From Saxidomus purpurata (taxonomy: Eukaryota; Mollusca; Bivalvia; Venerida; Veneridae), in contig JAFMSR010000010.1 in assembly GCA_022818135.1 (NCBI GenBank), forward strand, positions 7,824,708-7,888,707: a DNA stretch of 64,000 nucleotides. Reading direction: 5' to 3'. Positions 54,662-64,000 of this stretch are shown piece after piece. Numbering within the stretch: position 1 is the stretch's first letter; every line of letters starts with the position of its first letter. The position numbers and the translations under genes are program-made. The notes below the pieces were generated by a model, which saw nothing but the letters and a program-made list of their open reading frames with translations, made no database searches and was not told the DNA's origin.

Positions 54662-55330
54662 CAAGTCTACGCCTGTCAATATTAATAACAACTTGACTGT
54701 TTTCTAACTACGCAGCAATTCTCGCGCACAATATTATATCCCACGAGGACAGGTAGTATGATTATGGACCTTTCTCAAAACTAGCTCCATCAGCATAAAG
54801 TCTTATTCTTTGGCTTTAGAATCATGTCTTTTTAACCGGAAAATGATTCTTCTGACCATAAAGATTGCATATTTTGCCAATTGTCCTACATGGCTTTAAG
54901 GACGTATACCTACATCTACATCTTGAGCATGTTTCATCTGTCTGTCTGTTATCATGCTTGATGTGGGTCTCTGAAAATGTTTTCCGCCCTGTAGTGCCTG
55001 TTGGGTTGTTTGCTCAAGAGCAATTGTCGTTGTCACTAAATTAAAGAAGTAACCGAAGTCAATGGGCATGGTAGCTCCGTCTGGTGCAGTTTGTCTTGCA
55101 TTAATTAAGCGCCAGGCTAAATTGCATAGCTGCTATAGTTTTTGGTTCATATGTCTAAATGGCTGAGTTTACACTTTAGTGAAACCCATTCACTGTGTGT
55201 CGCATAACGTAAAGTAACGTTTTGTACTTTCATTTTTTACAGAGTTCTGGGGCGTAGCATAAAACCAAATTCAAAGGAAAACAAATTGAAAAGTAGCCTT
55301 CTAGACCACAAGATGTTTCATGGACTGATT

Positions 55331-55585
55331 GTTTTTAGGGGAATGTTGTTGCAACTTAAACAGGAACACAAGAATATCTTTCAATATTTTGATATATGAC
55401 AACGTATATTTCTAGATCAGGCTGATGACACATACAACATGTTACAATACAGAATATAACCAAACATATAGCACATGTAAAACTTGTGAAAAAAAACCAA
55501 CATACAAGAGCAAACTCGCTTTTCAGTGAGTTGAGTTAACTAATTTTGACTTAGGATACTTTAACAAGTAAACTATTTAGAATCC
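55331..55585 (-). repeat. LTR-associated repeat unit A
   Basis: GAACACAAGAATATCTTTCAATATTTTG, TATATTTCTAGATCAGGCT and ACTCGCTTTTCAGTGAGTTG blocks match units at 57,144-57,395 and 57,400-57,620 and the end of the LTR at 57,788. It is probably part of the 3' LTR or leader of the second gypsy remnant. Confidence 0.5.
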
Positions 55586-55796
55586 GTACTTGACGAAATA
55601 GTAAAATATCATGATAACCTGTCCACTTCTGATACATGTTGGAAAGAGTCGTTGATTTGGGCAGTGTCGGATAATATCTTATATACTTTAAACTTTACAA
55701 CATTTTTGACTAAAGGAAAGCTTACACTGACAAACATTGATTATTCATTTCTGAAGAATCGAAAATCAGCATTCTAATAATAAAACGAGGATCTTC

Positions 55797-55925
55797 TGAA
55801 AATAATAATAACAATAATGATAATTATGATAATAATAATAACAATAATAATAACAATGATTATAATAATTATGATGATTGTGATGATGATGATGATGATG
55901 ATGATAATGATAATATAAAAATTGT

Positions 55926-55957
<32 letters not shown>

Positions 55958-55966
55958 TATAACAAC

Positions 55967-56015
<49 letters not shown>
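55797..56015. repeat. (AAT)n / (GAT)n microsatellite
   Basis: Over 200 bases of AAT, AAC and GAT triplets, purest at 55,931-56,013. It truncates the env-like remnant on its upper side. The Ile-rich minus-strand frame across it is an artefact of the repeat. Confidence 0.95.
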
Positions 56016-56016
<1 letters not shown>

Positions 56017-56840
56017 GGCAAAATAGTGAGCAGTTATGCGAACTTAGTGACTTGCCTAAAGTTTGGATGGTGACTGATAGTGCTTCATATGACAATATGG
56101 AATCTGACAATTTACCTCGTACAAGCGAGTTACATCCCATTAAAAGCTTCATGTAAGCGTCTTTAATCGGTTCTCTGTAAAATCTCAGTTTAATGGTGGC
56201 CAGTAAAATACACACATGTATCACGATTCTGTTCTTAACTTTCCAGGGATTTAGCCATTTTTTAATTTAGTCTAAGCAGAACTTTATTATTCCATTCCAT
56301 GCCTTTCAATGAGGTTGAAAGACGAGTGTCAGTTGACTTCATAAATAAAGTTAATAATTCATTTCCATGTGAAAATCCATTTGATAGTGTAATTGCTTCT
56401 TTGATTAATTTAATTACACGAGAAGCTATGTTTCTGATATTACTTATTGTTGCAAAACCAAAAAGACTCCTGTCGATATTTCCTACGAATTGTGTAAGAG
56501 AACTTCTAGTTCTGTTACGAATAACTTTGTATGCTGGCATGATAATGTTGTATATGTTGGATAGTTGCATTAACTAGTTTGTCATGTCTAAGTAAAAATC
56601 AGCTAGGTGTTGACGGCAATTACAATTTGGTTGGAAATTCATATTTGTTGAATTGAAGCCTAAATCTATGTTCGGATGTTGTAACCATCTTTCCTTCATT
56701 GTAGGACAACAGCAGGAACGACACCATACACAGAATATATTATGTAGTGACATATATAACAGAATATTTAAAATAATTCTCTTTTTTTCGACCATACGTT
56801 GTTCCCGGGAATATAGCAATATTTGCATGATTAAAACCAA
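56016..56840 (-). pseudogene. Env-like gene remnant of the second gypsy element
   Basis: Three minus-strand segments follow each other: 56840-56574 (signal-like part, matching the start of the frame at 58,737 but lacking about 60 bases), 56570-56262 and 56224-56016. The middle part has a basic cleavage-like RNRTRSS followed by LTQFVGNIDRSLFG, the plan of insect-type envelope and baculovirus F-like proteins. The last part has RGKLSDSILSYEALS. A stop separates the first two and a frameshift lies before the third, so the gene is dead. It ends in the AAT repeat. Assignment rests on motif order and the retroelement context. Confidence 0.55.
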
Positions 56841-56847
56841 CTTTTTT

Positions 56848-57062
56848 CTTTGGATAAGGGTTTAAAAGTCACCAAGCAGCGTTTTTGCTGTCAGCTTTTA
56901 AAATCATCCTAGCAGTAGTATCTTTTTCTACATCAATGTCTTTGCATTTTTAATTAAAACATAACTGTTTTCAATAGGTTTTGATAATTTCACAGGCACA
57001 AACATTTCTGATAAGGGTTCTAATGTAGGTCTGCAGGTCCTTTGAATCGGTGTGCCCTTTGA
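56848..57062 (-). pseudogene. Protease-region fragment of the second gypsy element
   Basis: This stretch matches 62,295-62,520 of the main element (shared GTTTTTGCTGTCAGCTTTTA versus CATTTTTGCTGTCAGCTTTTA and GTTTTGATAATTT..ACAGGCAC blocks). It lies directly above the env-like remnant, so the RT, RNase H and integrase parts between them have been deleted. Confidence 0.65.
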
Positions 57063-57143
57063 AATTCTTCACTTGTAATGTATGTCTTTGGCATCAATGA
57101 GGATCAGAATCGAACCTTCTCTACCAGTTTTCAGATTGTCTTT

Positions 57144-57765
57144 AAGGTAATGTTGTTGAAACTAAAACTGGAACACAAGATGTCCTTCAATATTTCATTA
57201 TATGATTATGTATATTTCTACATCAGGCTTATGACAACTGTTGCTTCCAAAACCAATATTTATTTACTCATTCAATACCAAATAAAACTAATCATATAGC
57301 AACTTGTGAAAACATCATACAAAGCAAACTCGCTTTTCAGTTAGTATAATTAACTAGTTTTGACTAACAGTACTTTATCAAGTAACTTTCAGAATGCTTT
57401 TCGGGGGAATATTGTTAAAACTGGAACACAAGATGTCCTTCAATATTTTAATACATATATTTCTAGATCAAACAGCTTCTGCCCCAAACCAATATTTACA
57501 TATTCATTAAACCAAATACATAGTAATTTATAAAACATCATACATATAACAAGAGCGCACTCGCTTTTAGTGAGTTGAGTTAACTAATTTTCACATGAGT
57601 TATTTTAACAAATAACTGACTGTAAAGTTAACAAATGTACAAGAAGATTCACATTTATGTGAGTTAAATACACTAATTTTGACTTAACATGTTTTAACAA
57701 ATAGTTGACTGTAAAGTTTACAAATGAACAACTAGATAGCAATTAAATTAAATATTATAAACAAT
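57144..57765 (-). repeat. LTR-associated repeat units B, C and partial copies
   Basis: Two units (57,144-57,395 and 57,400-57,620) share GGAACACAAGATGTCCTTCA, TATATTTCTA and CTCGCTTTT-AGTGAG-TTAACTA blocks. Further partial copies of GACTGTAAAGTT-ACAAATG follow to 57,765. They repeat the inner edge of the neighbouring LTR. Confidence 0.55.
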
Positions 57766-57787
57766 CTGACTTACCTGGAACACAAGA

Positions 57788-58274
57788 TGTCCTTCAATAT
57801 TTTAATACATATATTTCTAGATCAAACAGCTTCTGATCTAGAACTTTTTGGGCCTTGCTTTTATAGACCTTCAATGCTAGACATCTGTATCCCAGGTCAG
57901 ACTGAACTGACAGAAATTAGTCTGTCAGTTCCTGGTTGACTGTCAAAGTATTTGATTGAAGATGTGTATTACTTTGAAGATACATGTATGTATTTCCTTA
58001 AGTTGTCAAAGGAATGATTTTCCTTGTGACAATCATCTCCATGGCAGAAAAAGATAATGCTCCTGCATTATACCATAAGAAACAGACTCAAATTTAAACA
58101 ACAGAATAGCATGATCAAAATTTATACAAACAGAAAACATATTCAAAATATCAAATATACAGAAACAATCTTGTGACAATAATTCCTATGTGGTATTGAA
58201 ATACACAATATAATAATTATATACACGTTTTGTCCTTTGGACCATATTGGACCATTTTATATTGTTGCCACACA
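57788..58274 (-). mobile_element. 3' LTR of the main Ty3/gypsy-type element
   Basis: On the minus strand it begins TGTGTGGCAACAATATAAAA and ends GAAGGACA, so it has TG...CA ends and 487 bp. A TATA box, TATAAAAG, lies at 57865-57858, about 75 bases from the 3' end, leaving about 410 bp of U3 and a short R-U5. It sits downstream of the integrase and env-like frames. The 5' partner lies outside the window, so the ends are inferred. Confidence 0.55.
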
Positions 58275-58485
58275 ACTTCACACATATATAGTTTAAAGAA
58301 TGTCTTCTGAACAGTTTCTTTATTCAGCTGGATGGGAGATTTGTGTATTCCTCACGTCTCCTGTTGACGCCATAAAACATAGATCCTGGGAAGTTTGTTT
58401 ACATAACTATAAGAGTTTTACTGAATATACAGAAAGTAGAACACTCAAAAGAGACTTCCAAGAACATCAAACCTACTTAACTTCA

Positions 58486-58697
58486 TCAAACTTTCAATAA
58501 AGGTTCATTAGAAAAGGTTGTAACCATCTTTCCTTCATTGGTAAAAACAGTACCATAATTTAATCTTTGTTCAAGACTTCCAAATCCCATTGGTAACCAG
58601 GACAACAGCAAGAGGGACACCATACACAGGATATATTCTGTACTGAGAAATATTACAGAACATTTAGAATGATTCGTTCCTTTTTGACCATACATTG
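58486..58697 (-). pseudogene. Env-like N-terminal fragment of the main gypsy element
   Basis: An ATG at 58697-58695 opens a frame with a hydrophobic signal-like segment (YILCMVSLLLLSWLP) followed by RLNYGTVFTNEGKMVTTFS, then a stop after 70 codons. Its position between integrase and 3' LTR is that of an env gene. Two related fragments lie at 56.8 and 54.6 kb. Most of the gene is missing here. Confidence 0.5.
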
Positions 58698-58737
58698 TTC
58701 CCGGGGATAGCACATTTCTTTCATGAGTAAAACCCAC

Positions 58738-58919
58738 TACTTAATTTAACAATAGTATAGCTAAAGAAGAAATTCTATAATTCCTAGTGATAAGAGGAGG
58801 GTTTCATGCTTAATTGTTACTTCTTGGCTTGTCTTTTCTATTCTTCCATAACATAATGGACTTGGGACTTTTTCTGAAAGATTGAACTAGGTAATGGTAA
58901 ACTTTTTTTAAGACAATTC
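58738..58919. other. Spacer between integrase and env-like frame
   Basis: About 180 bases without coding signal inside the retroelement. Confidence 0.4.
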
Positions 58920-60671
58920 TTACACATTTATATCCTTCTTCAAGAATTTGAATTTCTTTTGTTTCCTTACAGTACCTTTAGAAGTATACTTAGCCTTAAA
59001 CTGTTTCAACATTTCAGTAGGAACTAGATCTATTGATACCCATTTACGTTGATCAGTTTTGAGCTCTACCCTATACCAGTTGTTTTTAGTTTTGATGATT
59101 TTCTTTACATCTCTAGGTTCTATACGGGTCTGGTTTTGGCAAGGATCCATAATTTTATCTTGTTCTTTGCTTGTTTGAACATTTGATTGTCTTATTTCAA
59201 CAGGGTCTACAATAGCATCAGGTTGATCCACTTCAGCCTGATCTGTCTGATTAGTATCCTGATTTTGTTGATACTTTCTAGTGTTTGGGTCATGATAAGC
59301 CTTTAATCGAGCTGAATTTACGAGAGCTCGAAGTATCTTATCATCAGACATTCTTTTTATCTGAAAAGTGTTGTTGTTACACTTTTGAATGATTCCATAA
59401 GGGCCTTTGTACTTTGGTGTCAATTTTTTAGAGGACCCTTTTCCTATACTTTCATTACGTAACATAACCTTTTGACCAATTTCATATTTTGGCGCACTAG
59501 CAGTCTTGTCATGATACAATTTTTGCCTTTCTTGAGCACATAAGCGATTGGCCCTCTTAAGAGAGGTGGTTAATTTTAAATGCTGTATAAAATCTTCCAT
59601 CTGTTCCTGAACTGACTTTGGTAATGTTTCTTTTGGAATGAGAGCAGTGTCTATTGGCATTCTCATTTGCCTACCAAACAGTATTTCAAAAGGAGTATAA
59701 CCAGTGGTGGAAGACTGTGCATTTCTGAAGGCCATCATTATAGAGGGTAAATACTTGTTCCAATCATTTTGTTCAGCATTACAAAATGACCTTAATGCTT
59801 TACCTAGGGTACTATTTACTCTCTCTACAGTACTGTTTGTCTGTGGATGAAAAGCTGATGCATGGTGCCTAGTAACTTCAAATAATTCACAGAGCGCTGC
59901 TACCAGCTTGGACAGAAAATTACTTCCTCTATCACTTACTATAACATCTGGTGACCCATATCTACAAAATATTTCTTCATATAAAATCTTAGCTATTTCA
60001 CTGGCTTCTTGGGTTCTTAAAGGGAAGCATTCACACCATGCTGAGTAAGAATCTACAATAAGAAGTATGTACTTATATTTATCCTTTGTAACAGGAAGTG
60101 GACCCATTATATCCATGTGGATGCGGGAGAACGGATACATAGCTACTGGCAGTGGATGTAAAGGAGCTTTTTGGTTTGCATAACTCCTTTTTGAACCTTG
60201 GCATGTAGAGCAAGTTTTGATATGAGTTTCAATATCAGTGTACATTCTTGGCCAGAAATATTTTTACCTTATTGCAGCATAAGTTTTATCAAAACCAAGA
60301 TGAGCATGACCATCATGATAAGCTAGTATAACATCCTCCCTCAAACATTTAGGGACTACCAGTTGTGAATACTGTTCCTCATGCCTAAGTTTCTTTTTGA
60401 ACCTACTGTCAAAGAAATGGTACAAGACATTGTTTCTAACAATATACTGATTAGCAAGCATTACAACCTTTTTCTTACTGATATCATCTTGTGGTAATGT
60501 GTCATTGACCATGTAGTCTAAAAGCGGATGAAGCTCTGGGTATTGCCATTGCAGTTTAGAGATTTCACTATCTGAATTCTCATCTATGGCTGGTTTTTTC
60601 AAGGTTTCAATTTCAGACTCGTCATCATCAAAATCTTCAATAGCTACTAGGATAGGATCCAACTTACGGAA
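58920..60671 (-). pseudogene. Integrase of the gypsy element, one nonsense codon
   Basis: The integrase inserts the element DNA. The N-terminal H2C2 zinc finger is YHDGHAHLGFDKT followed by CSTCQ. A TAA at 60263-60261 lies inside it, between TYAAIR and KYFWPRMY. The catalytic core shows Asp in HMDIMGPLP and VDSYSAW, Asp in IVSDRGSNF and Glu in TVERVNS. A GPY module (LTPKYKGPYGII) and a charged tail of about 110 residues follow, ending at the stop before 58,920. All DDE residues are present. The open frame begins at about 60,671 after a TGA. Confidence 0.9.
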
Positions 60672-61245
60672 TCATATTCAAATTTGACTTGTGACCAAGT
60701 TTGGTCTTGCAAGTAACTAATATTTTCATTTGAGTTTGGCAAACTGTAAATCCTTCTGGACAAAGCATCTGCATTCCTTTTCACAGATACCCCATTTATT
60801 TTCAGTCATCCTTGCATTGATTGTCCATCTACCTATTACTCGCTCCTGATTGTTTATCATCAATTTGCCCCAATATTTTAAACCCTAAGTTATCGTATAC
60901 ACAGTGAACCGAATCTGACATGTCAGGATGGAACGGCTTTGACATATCTGTAAAGCTAAAATAGGACTTTACAGATACCCCATTATTTTCTTTAATTTCT
61001 CAAAGGCTGCCTTCTTCACTCATTTTGACCATCCTGATTTTATCAAATTTTCCCATTTCCTATTGAACTAACGCTCTGTTGTCAGGGGTGAACGGCTTTG
61101 CTATTTATGGCAAATAGTCTTTTATACCAGCTTCCTTTTAATAGTATACAAAGGCTGTCCTACACTCATTTGCTTCTTGTACCTCTTTTTGAAGTAACCT
61201 ATTTAGAGGTGGAGCTATTTTGCTATCTTTAAAACTTCCTTTTAG
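60672..61245 (-). pseudogene. Collapsed RNase H region of the gypsy element
   Basis: Between the end of RT (QLRAYLGL) and the RNADALSRRIYSLPN segment near 60,770 only about 500 bases remain instead of roughly 1 kb. Short recognisable pieces (LNRLLQK, AAFEKLK) stand in different frames, mixed with near-duplicate stretches such as ACAGATACCCCATT (about 60,783 and 60,972). No intact RNase H active site is left. Confidence 0.7.
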
Positions 61246-61956
61246 TTAAAGTCCTAAATATGCTCGTAACTGTTTTTGAGTCGTTGGAACTGGAAATGAT
61301 TTGACAGCTTCAATTTTCGAGGGGTTGACCTCTATTCCATGTTTGGAAAAATAGTGACCCAAATACTCTACACGTGGAGCTGCAAATTGACATTTCTTTG
61401 GCTGAAGTTTAAGATTGGCGTCTCTTAACCTGTCAAATACTAGTTGTAAATGAGTAAGGTGTTGCTCAAAATTTGAAGAATGAATAAGTATGTCATCGAC
61501 GTACACTAAGGCAAATTTGAAATTGATATTTCTCAAAACATGTGCCATTACACACTGAAAAGCAATCGGAGCATTACGGAGGCCGTAAGGTAACCTTTTA
61601 AAGTTGTAGGATCCATAGTGGGTTACAAAGGTAGTTTTGTGCTTTGTGCTGGGATCCAAGGGAATTTGATGAAATCCTGCTTTAAGGTCTAGTACTGTAA
61701 AAATCTTTGAATTATTTTCACCTACTGAGTCAACTACATCTTCAAATCTTGGCAAGGGGAAGTTTATTGGTTCAGTTACTGCATTTAATCTCCTGAAATC
61801 AACTGCAAACCTATATGAAGAATCCTTTTTGCGACACATTACTATCGGTGCTGCCCACATTGAATTAGAAGGTTCAATTATGTCATTGTCTAGCATATCC
61901 TGGATTTCAGTTTCAATAACCTTTTTAATGTCAGGCGAAGCTCTATAATAATGTTG
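61246..61956 (-). pseudogene. Reverse transcriptase of the gypsy element
   Basis: After an in-frame TAA at 61959-61957 the frame reads through the RT domain: MLDNDIIEPSNSMWAAPIV, FAVDFRRLNAVT, FTVLDLKAGFHQIPL, YGLRNAP and the catalytic YVDDILIHS. It continues to GHYFSKHGIEVNPSK and RAYLGL, then TAA. Both Asp of the YVDD box and the upstream Asp in LDLKAG are present. It is in the same frame as gag and protease. Confidence 0.93.
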
Positions 61957-61959
61957 TCT

Positions 61960-63006
61960 TTAGGGAGGGGCATGACCTGTTTCAATCCTGTGAGTATGTA
62001 CATTTGTACAACCTAACTCTGAGGTGTTTCTTGCAAAGAGATCCTGATTGTTAACAATAAACTCCTGGAGCTGCTGTTTTTGTTCTAAATTTAGATCAGC
62101 ATCTTCAAGAGAAATTCTTAAGTCATGAAGTACAGTGACATTACCTTCTTCCTTAGAGGCTGGTTTACTTACTGATGCCACCTTTGGGCTACCAGTACCT
62201 TGATCCAAATCATTTATGTTATCAGCCATTTCTTGAATAGAACTTTCTTCAACTGGCATAAGTTTTCCGACAACCATATTGCGTTTTAGAGTAATTTTCT
62301 TAGGGTAAGGATTTAAAAGTCTACAAGCAGCATTTTTGCTGTCAGCTTTTACAATAACTCTAGCACAAGTAACCTTTTTGGATAATAATGTTTTCGTTGG
62401 TTCAATTAAAACAGCACTATTATTAGAAAGTTTTGATAATTTAACAGGCACAAGCATTTCTGACAAAGGTTCTAACGTAACCGATTGTGAGAGTCTTGCA
62501 AATCCTTCCGCTGATTCCAATATTTTAGTGCCAAAATCTATTTTACATTTATTATTCCCTAAGAAGTCTAGACCTAATATCAATGAATGTTGTAAATCAT
62601 TAAAAATGTGGAACTTTTGTTTGACAACTGAAGATCCTATGTTAAATGAAACTATAACTGCACCTTGAACTTTTATTGTACGTCCACTTACACCAACAAC
62701 TCGTTTGTGTTCTATCGGACAATATGTACAGAGAGACTGGTCAAGCCTTTCTAAGAGGGATTTCGTGATACAACATAAACTAGATCCTGAATCAACCAAT
62801 GCATTAATCAATTTATCTCCAATTTGAATTTCTATGAAATTTTGTTTCATATCTGCCGAGAAGGATGAAATAAAAGTTAAATTTTCTGAACTAGATTGAA
62901 TTTCATTGTTTTTAATGTTGTTCCTAGGTTGGATGTTTAAGAACTTTTGTTTCAATTTTCTCTTTATTTTAGATCTTTGTTTTGGTATAGTTTTAGGCCT
63001 TTCCAT
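61960..63006 (-). pseudogene. Protease and start of RT of the gypsy element
   Basis: The frame is 348 codons from ATG 63006. The retropepsin-type aspartic protease has its active site in ALVDSGSSLCCIT and a LILGLDFLG hydrophobic-hydrophobic-Gly motif. A linker and the lead-in to RT (HRIETGHAPP) follow, cut by TAA at 61959-61957. It is in the same frame as gag, 36 sense bases after the gag TAG. The role is cleavage of the polyprotein during particle maturation. Confidence 0.9.
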
Positions 63007-63042
63007 GTGGTTCCCTCTTTTACCAATGGCAGGCTGATCATC

Positions 63043-63981
63043 CTATTGCCTAAATTGTCTTTTTCGGCATGCTTTAGCTACATGACCTAAAATACCACAG
63101 TGGTAGCAGGTCTTTGTTTTAGCATGACAATCATTGGGTGAATGTGATTCCGAGTTCATGCCACAACTTCTACATTTTGTATAATGGTGTCTATTATTAC
63201 TGAAGTTGCTTTTTTGCTGTGTTTTGTAAGCAGGGTTTCTATTATAACTGTTTGTTCTTGGCGAAGTATTTTGTCTTTGGAAACCATTTTGTCTGAAGTT
63301 ATTTGACCTATAATTAACGGCATGGTGTTCTTGATGCTGTACTGCATTAACTTGACCTTGTAACTCATTTTGTATATTAACTGCTTTTTTGAATAAATTC
63401 AACATTGCATCTTCTGAAAATTTTACTTGAGATGGGTGTACCGAGTTTGCTTTTTCTGAGAGTTCAGCTACTTCAATTAAGTGATCTAAACTTGTAGGTG
63501 GGGTCCTTATTAGATCAGCTCTAATGTGGGGTAATAACCCATTGTGTACCGCAGCGTATATATTTTCTGCACTAATGTTGGTTAACCTGGCCTTTCTTTG
63601 GATTTTTGTTAAAAACTCCTGAACACTTTGATTTTGTTCCTGTTTAATAAGGAACATATCGGCTAGCGCCTGCGTAGGGTTTGTTTTCGGTGCAAACCTT
63701 ATTAAGAATTTTTCCTTCAGAATATGATAATTTCTTCTATCGTCATTTGATAAAGAGGTTAACCAATCAAATGCCGTTTCAGCCAAAAAATAAACAAAAA
63801 ATTGAGCTAGTTCTTGGTTTGAATATCTATAAGTCTCTCCTTAAGCTTCATATTTTTCTATCCATACATTTGGATCTGTTTTTAAAGGATCAAACTTCCC
63901 AATCAAATCTATATTTATAATTGGCGTACCTTTTCTTTGCACTTCAGCTGGGCTGTGAGAACGGCTATTTGGATAGCTCAT
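63043..63981 (-). pseudogene. Gag of the gypsy element
   Basis: ATG at 63981-63979 and 312 codons to TAG at 63045-63043, broken by TAA at 63843-63841. The capsid part shows GKFDPLKTDPNVWIEKYEA before the stop and FLAETAFDWLTSL after it, both typical of gypsy Gag. The C-terminus has two zinc knuckles, CRSCGMNSESHSPNDC (CX2CX6HX4C) and CYHCGILGHVAKAC (CX2CX4HX4C), and a basic end RKRQFRQ. Gag packages the RNA into particles. Confidence 0.88.
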
Positions 63982-64000
63982 TGTTTTCTTCCTTGTATGT

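Larger units (their letters stand above)
58920..63981 (-). mobile_element. Ty3/gypsy-type retroelement, internal region (degraded)
   Basis: The order on the minus strand is gag, protease, reverse transcriptase, (RNase H), integrase, the diagnostic Ty3/gypsy order. An env-like fragment and an LTR follow at lower coordinates. Defects are a TAA in gag (63843-63841), a TAG between gag and pol (63045-63043), TAA at 61959-61957, a collapsed RNase H region, a frameshift near 60,660 and TAA at 60263-60261. The element cannot be autonomous. The primer-binding site and 5' LTR are outside the window. Confidence 0.93.

Noticed and set aside
55925..56015. Poly-Ile C-terminus of a minus-strand protein
   Set aside because: It is the AAT microsatellite. 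Only the part above 56,016 has env-like character.
62336..62668. A plus-strand gene of 110 codons
   Set aside because: It is the complement of the retroelement protease-RT frame.

Overview
The window is animal nuclear DNA, AT-rich and full of repeats, most likely from a bivalve mollusc. Three things support this: split genes with GT-AG introns; a cysteine-string protein, an Elongator subunit and cytosolic sulfotransferases of animal type; and several interspersed repeat families with internal tandem units of about 150-170 bp, a style I associate with bivalve genomes. I cannot fix the species. No CRISPR array, operon or prokaryotic gene is present.

Layout. 1-6,600: minisatellite, a decayed repeat of family 1 and AT-rich sequence with one small pogo-like MITE. 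6,628-13,102 (minus): five coding exons of a cysteine-string protein (DNAJC5/CSP); its introns carry repeats of families 1 and 2, a hammerhead-ribozyme-like motif and homopolymer-rich sequence with a broken copy of one exon. 13,400-16,900: a 337-bp hAT-like MITE, a complete family-1 element (14,214-15,363) and a 1-kb inverted-repeat element. 17,819-18,952 (plus): an uninterrupted ELP4 reading frame. 19,600-26,700: more repeats, including a tRNA-Thr-derived SINE cut by a 479-bp foldback element.

27,207-35,346 and 40,075-44,781 (plus): two tandem cytosolic sulfotransferase genes, each of six exons with identical exon lengths (190/130/197/104/190/116 nt) and 308 residues. The last intron of copy 1 holds a 1,552-bp hAT-type element with a perfect 8-bp target duplication, which itself contains a tRNA-derived sequence. 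47,395-50,905 (plus): a four-exon gene for a 123-residue secreted, His-rich protein whose spacing of HD, KCYV and LCG...YY resembles a BRICHOS domain. I have not seen it described.

54,300-64,000: a cluster of decayed Ty3/gypsy-type elements on the minus strand. The main one has gag with two zinc knuckles, an in-frame TAG, protease, reverse transcriptase, a collapsed RNase H region, integrase with a GPY module, the start of an env-like frame and a 3' LTR; its 5' LTR lies beyond the window. A second remnant joins protease sequence directly to env-like sequence, and a third env-like N-terminus lies near 54.5 kb. Stops and frameshifts show that these copies are dead.

The host genes do not form one pathway. 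CSP is a synaptic-vesicle co-chaperone, ELP4 acts in tRNA wobble modification, the sulfotransferases conjugate small molecules in the cytosol, and the small secreted protein is of unknown role.
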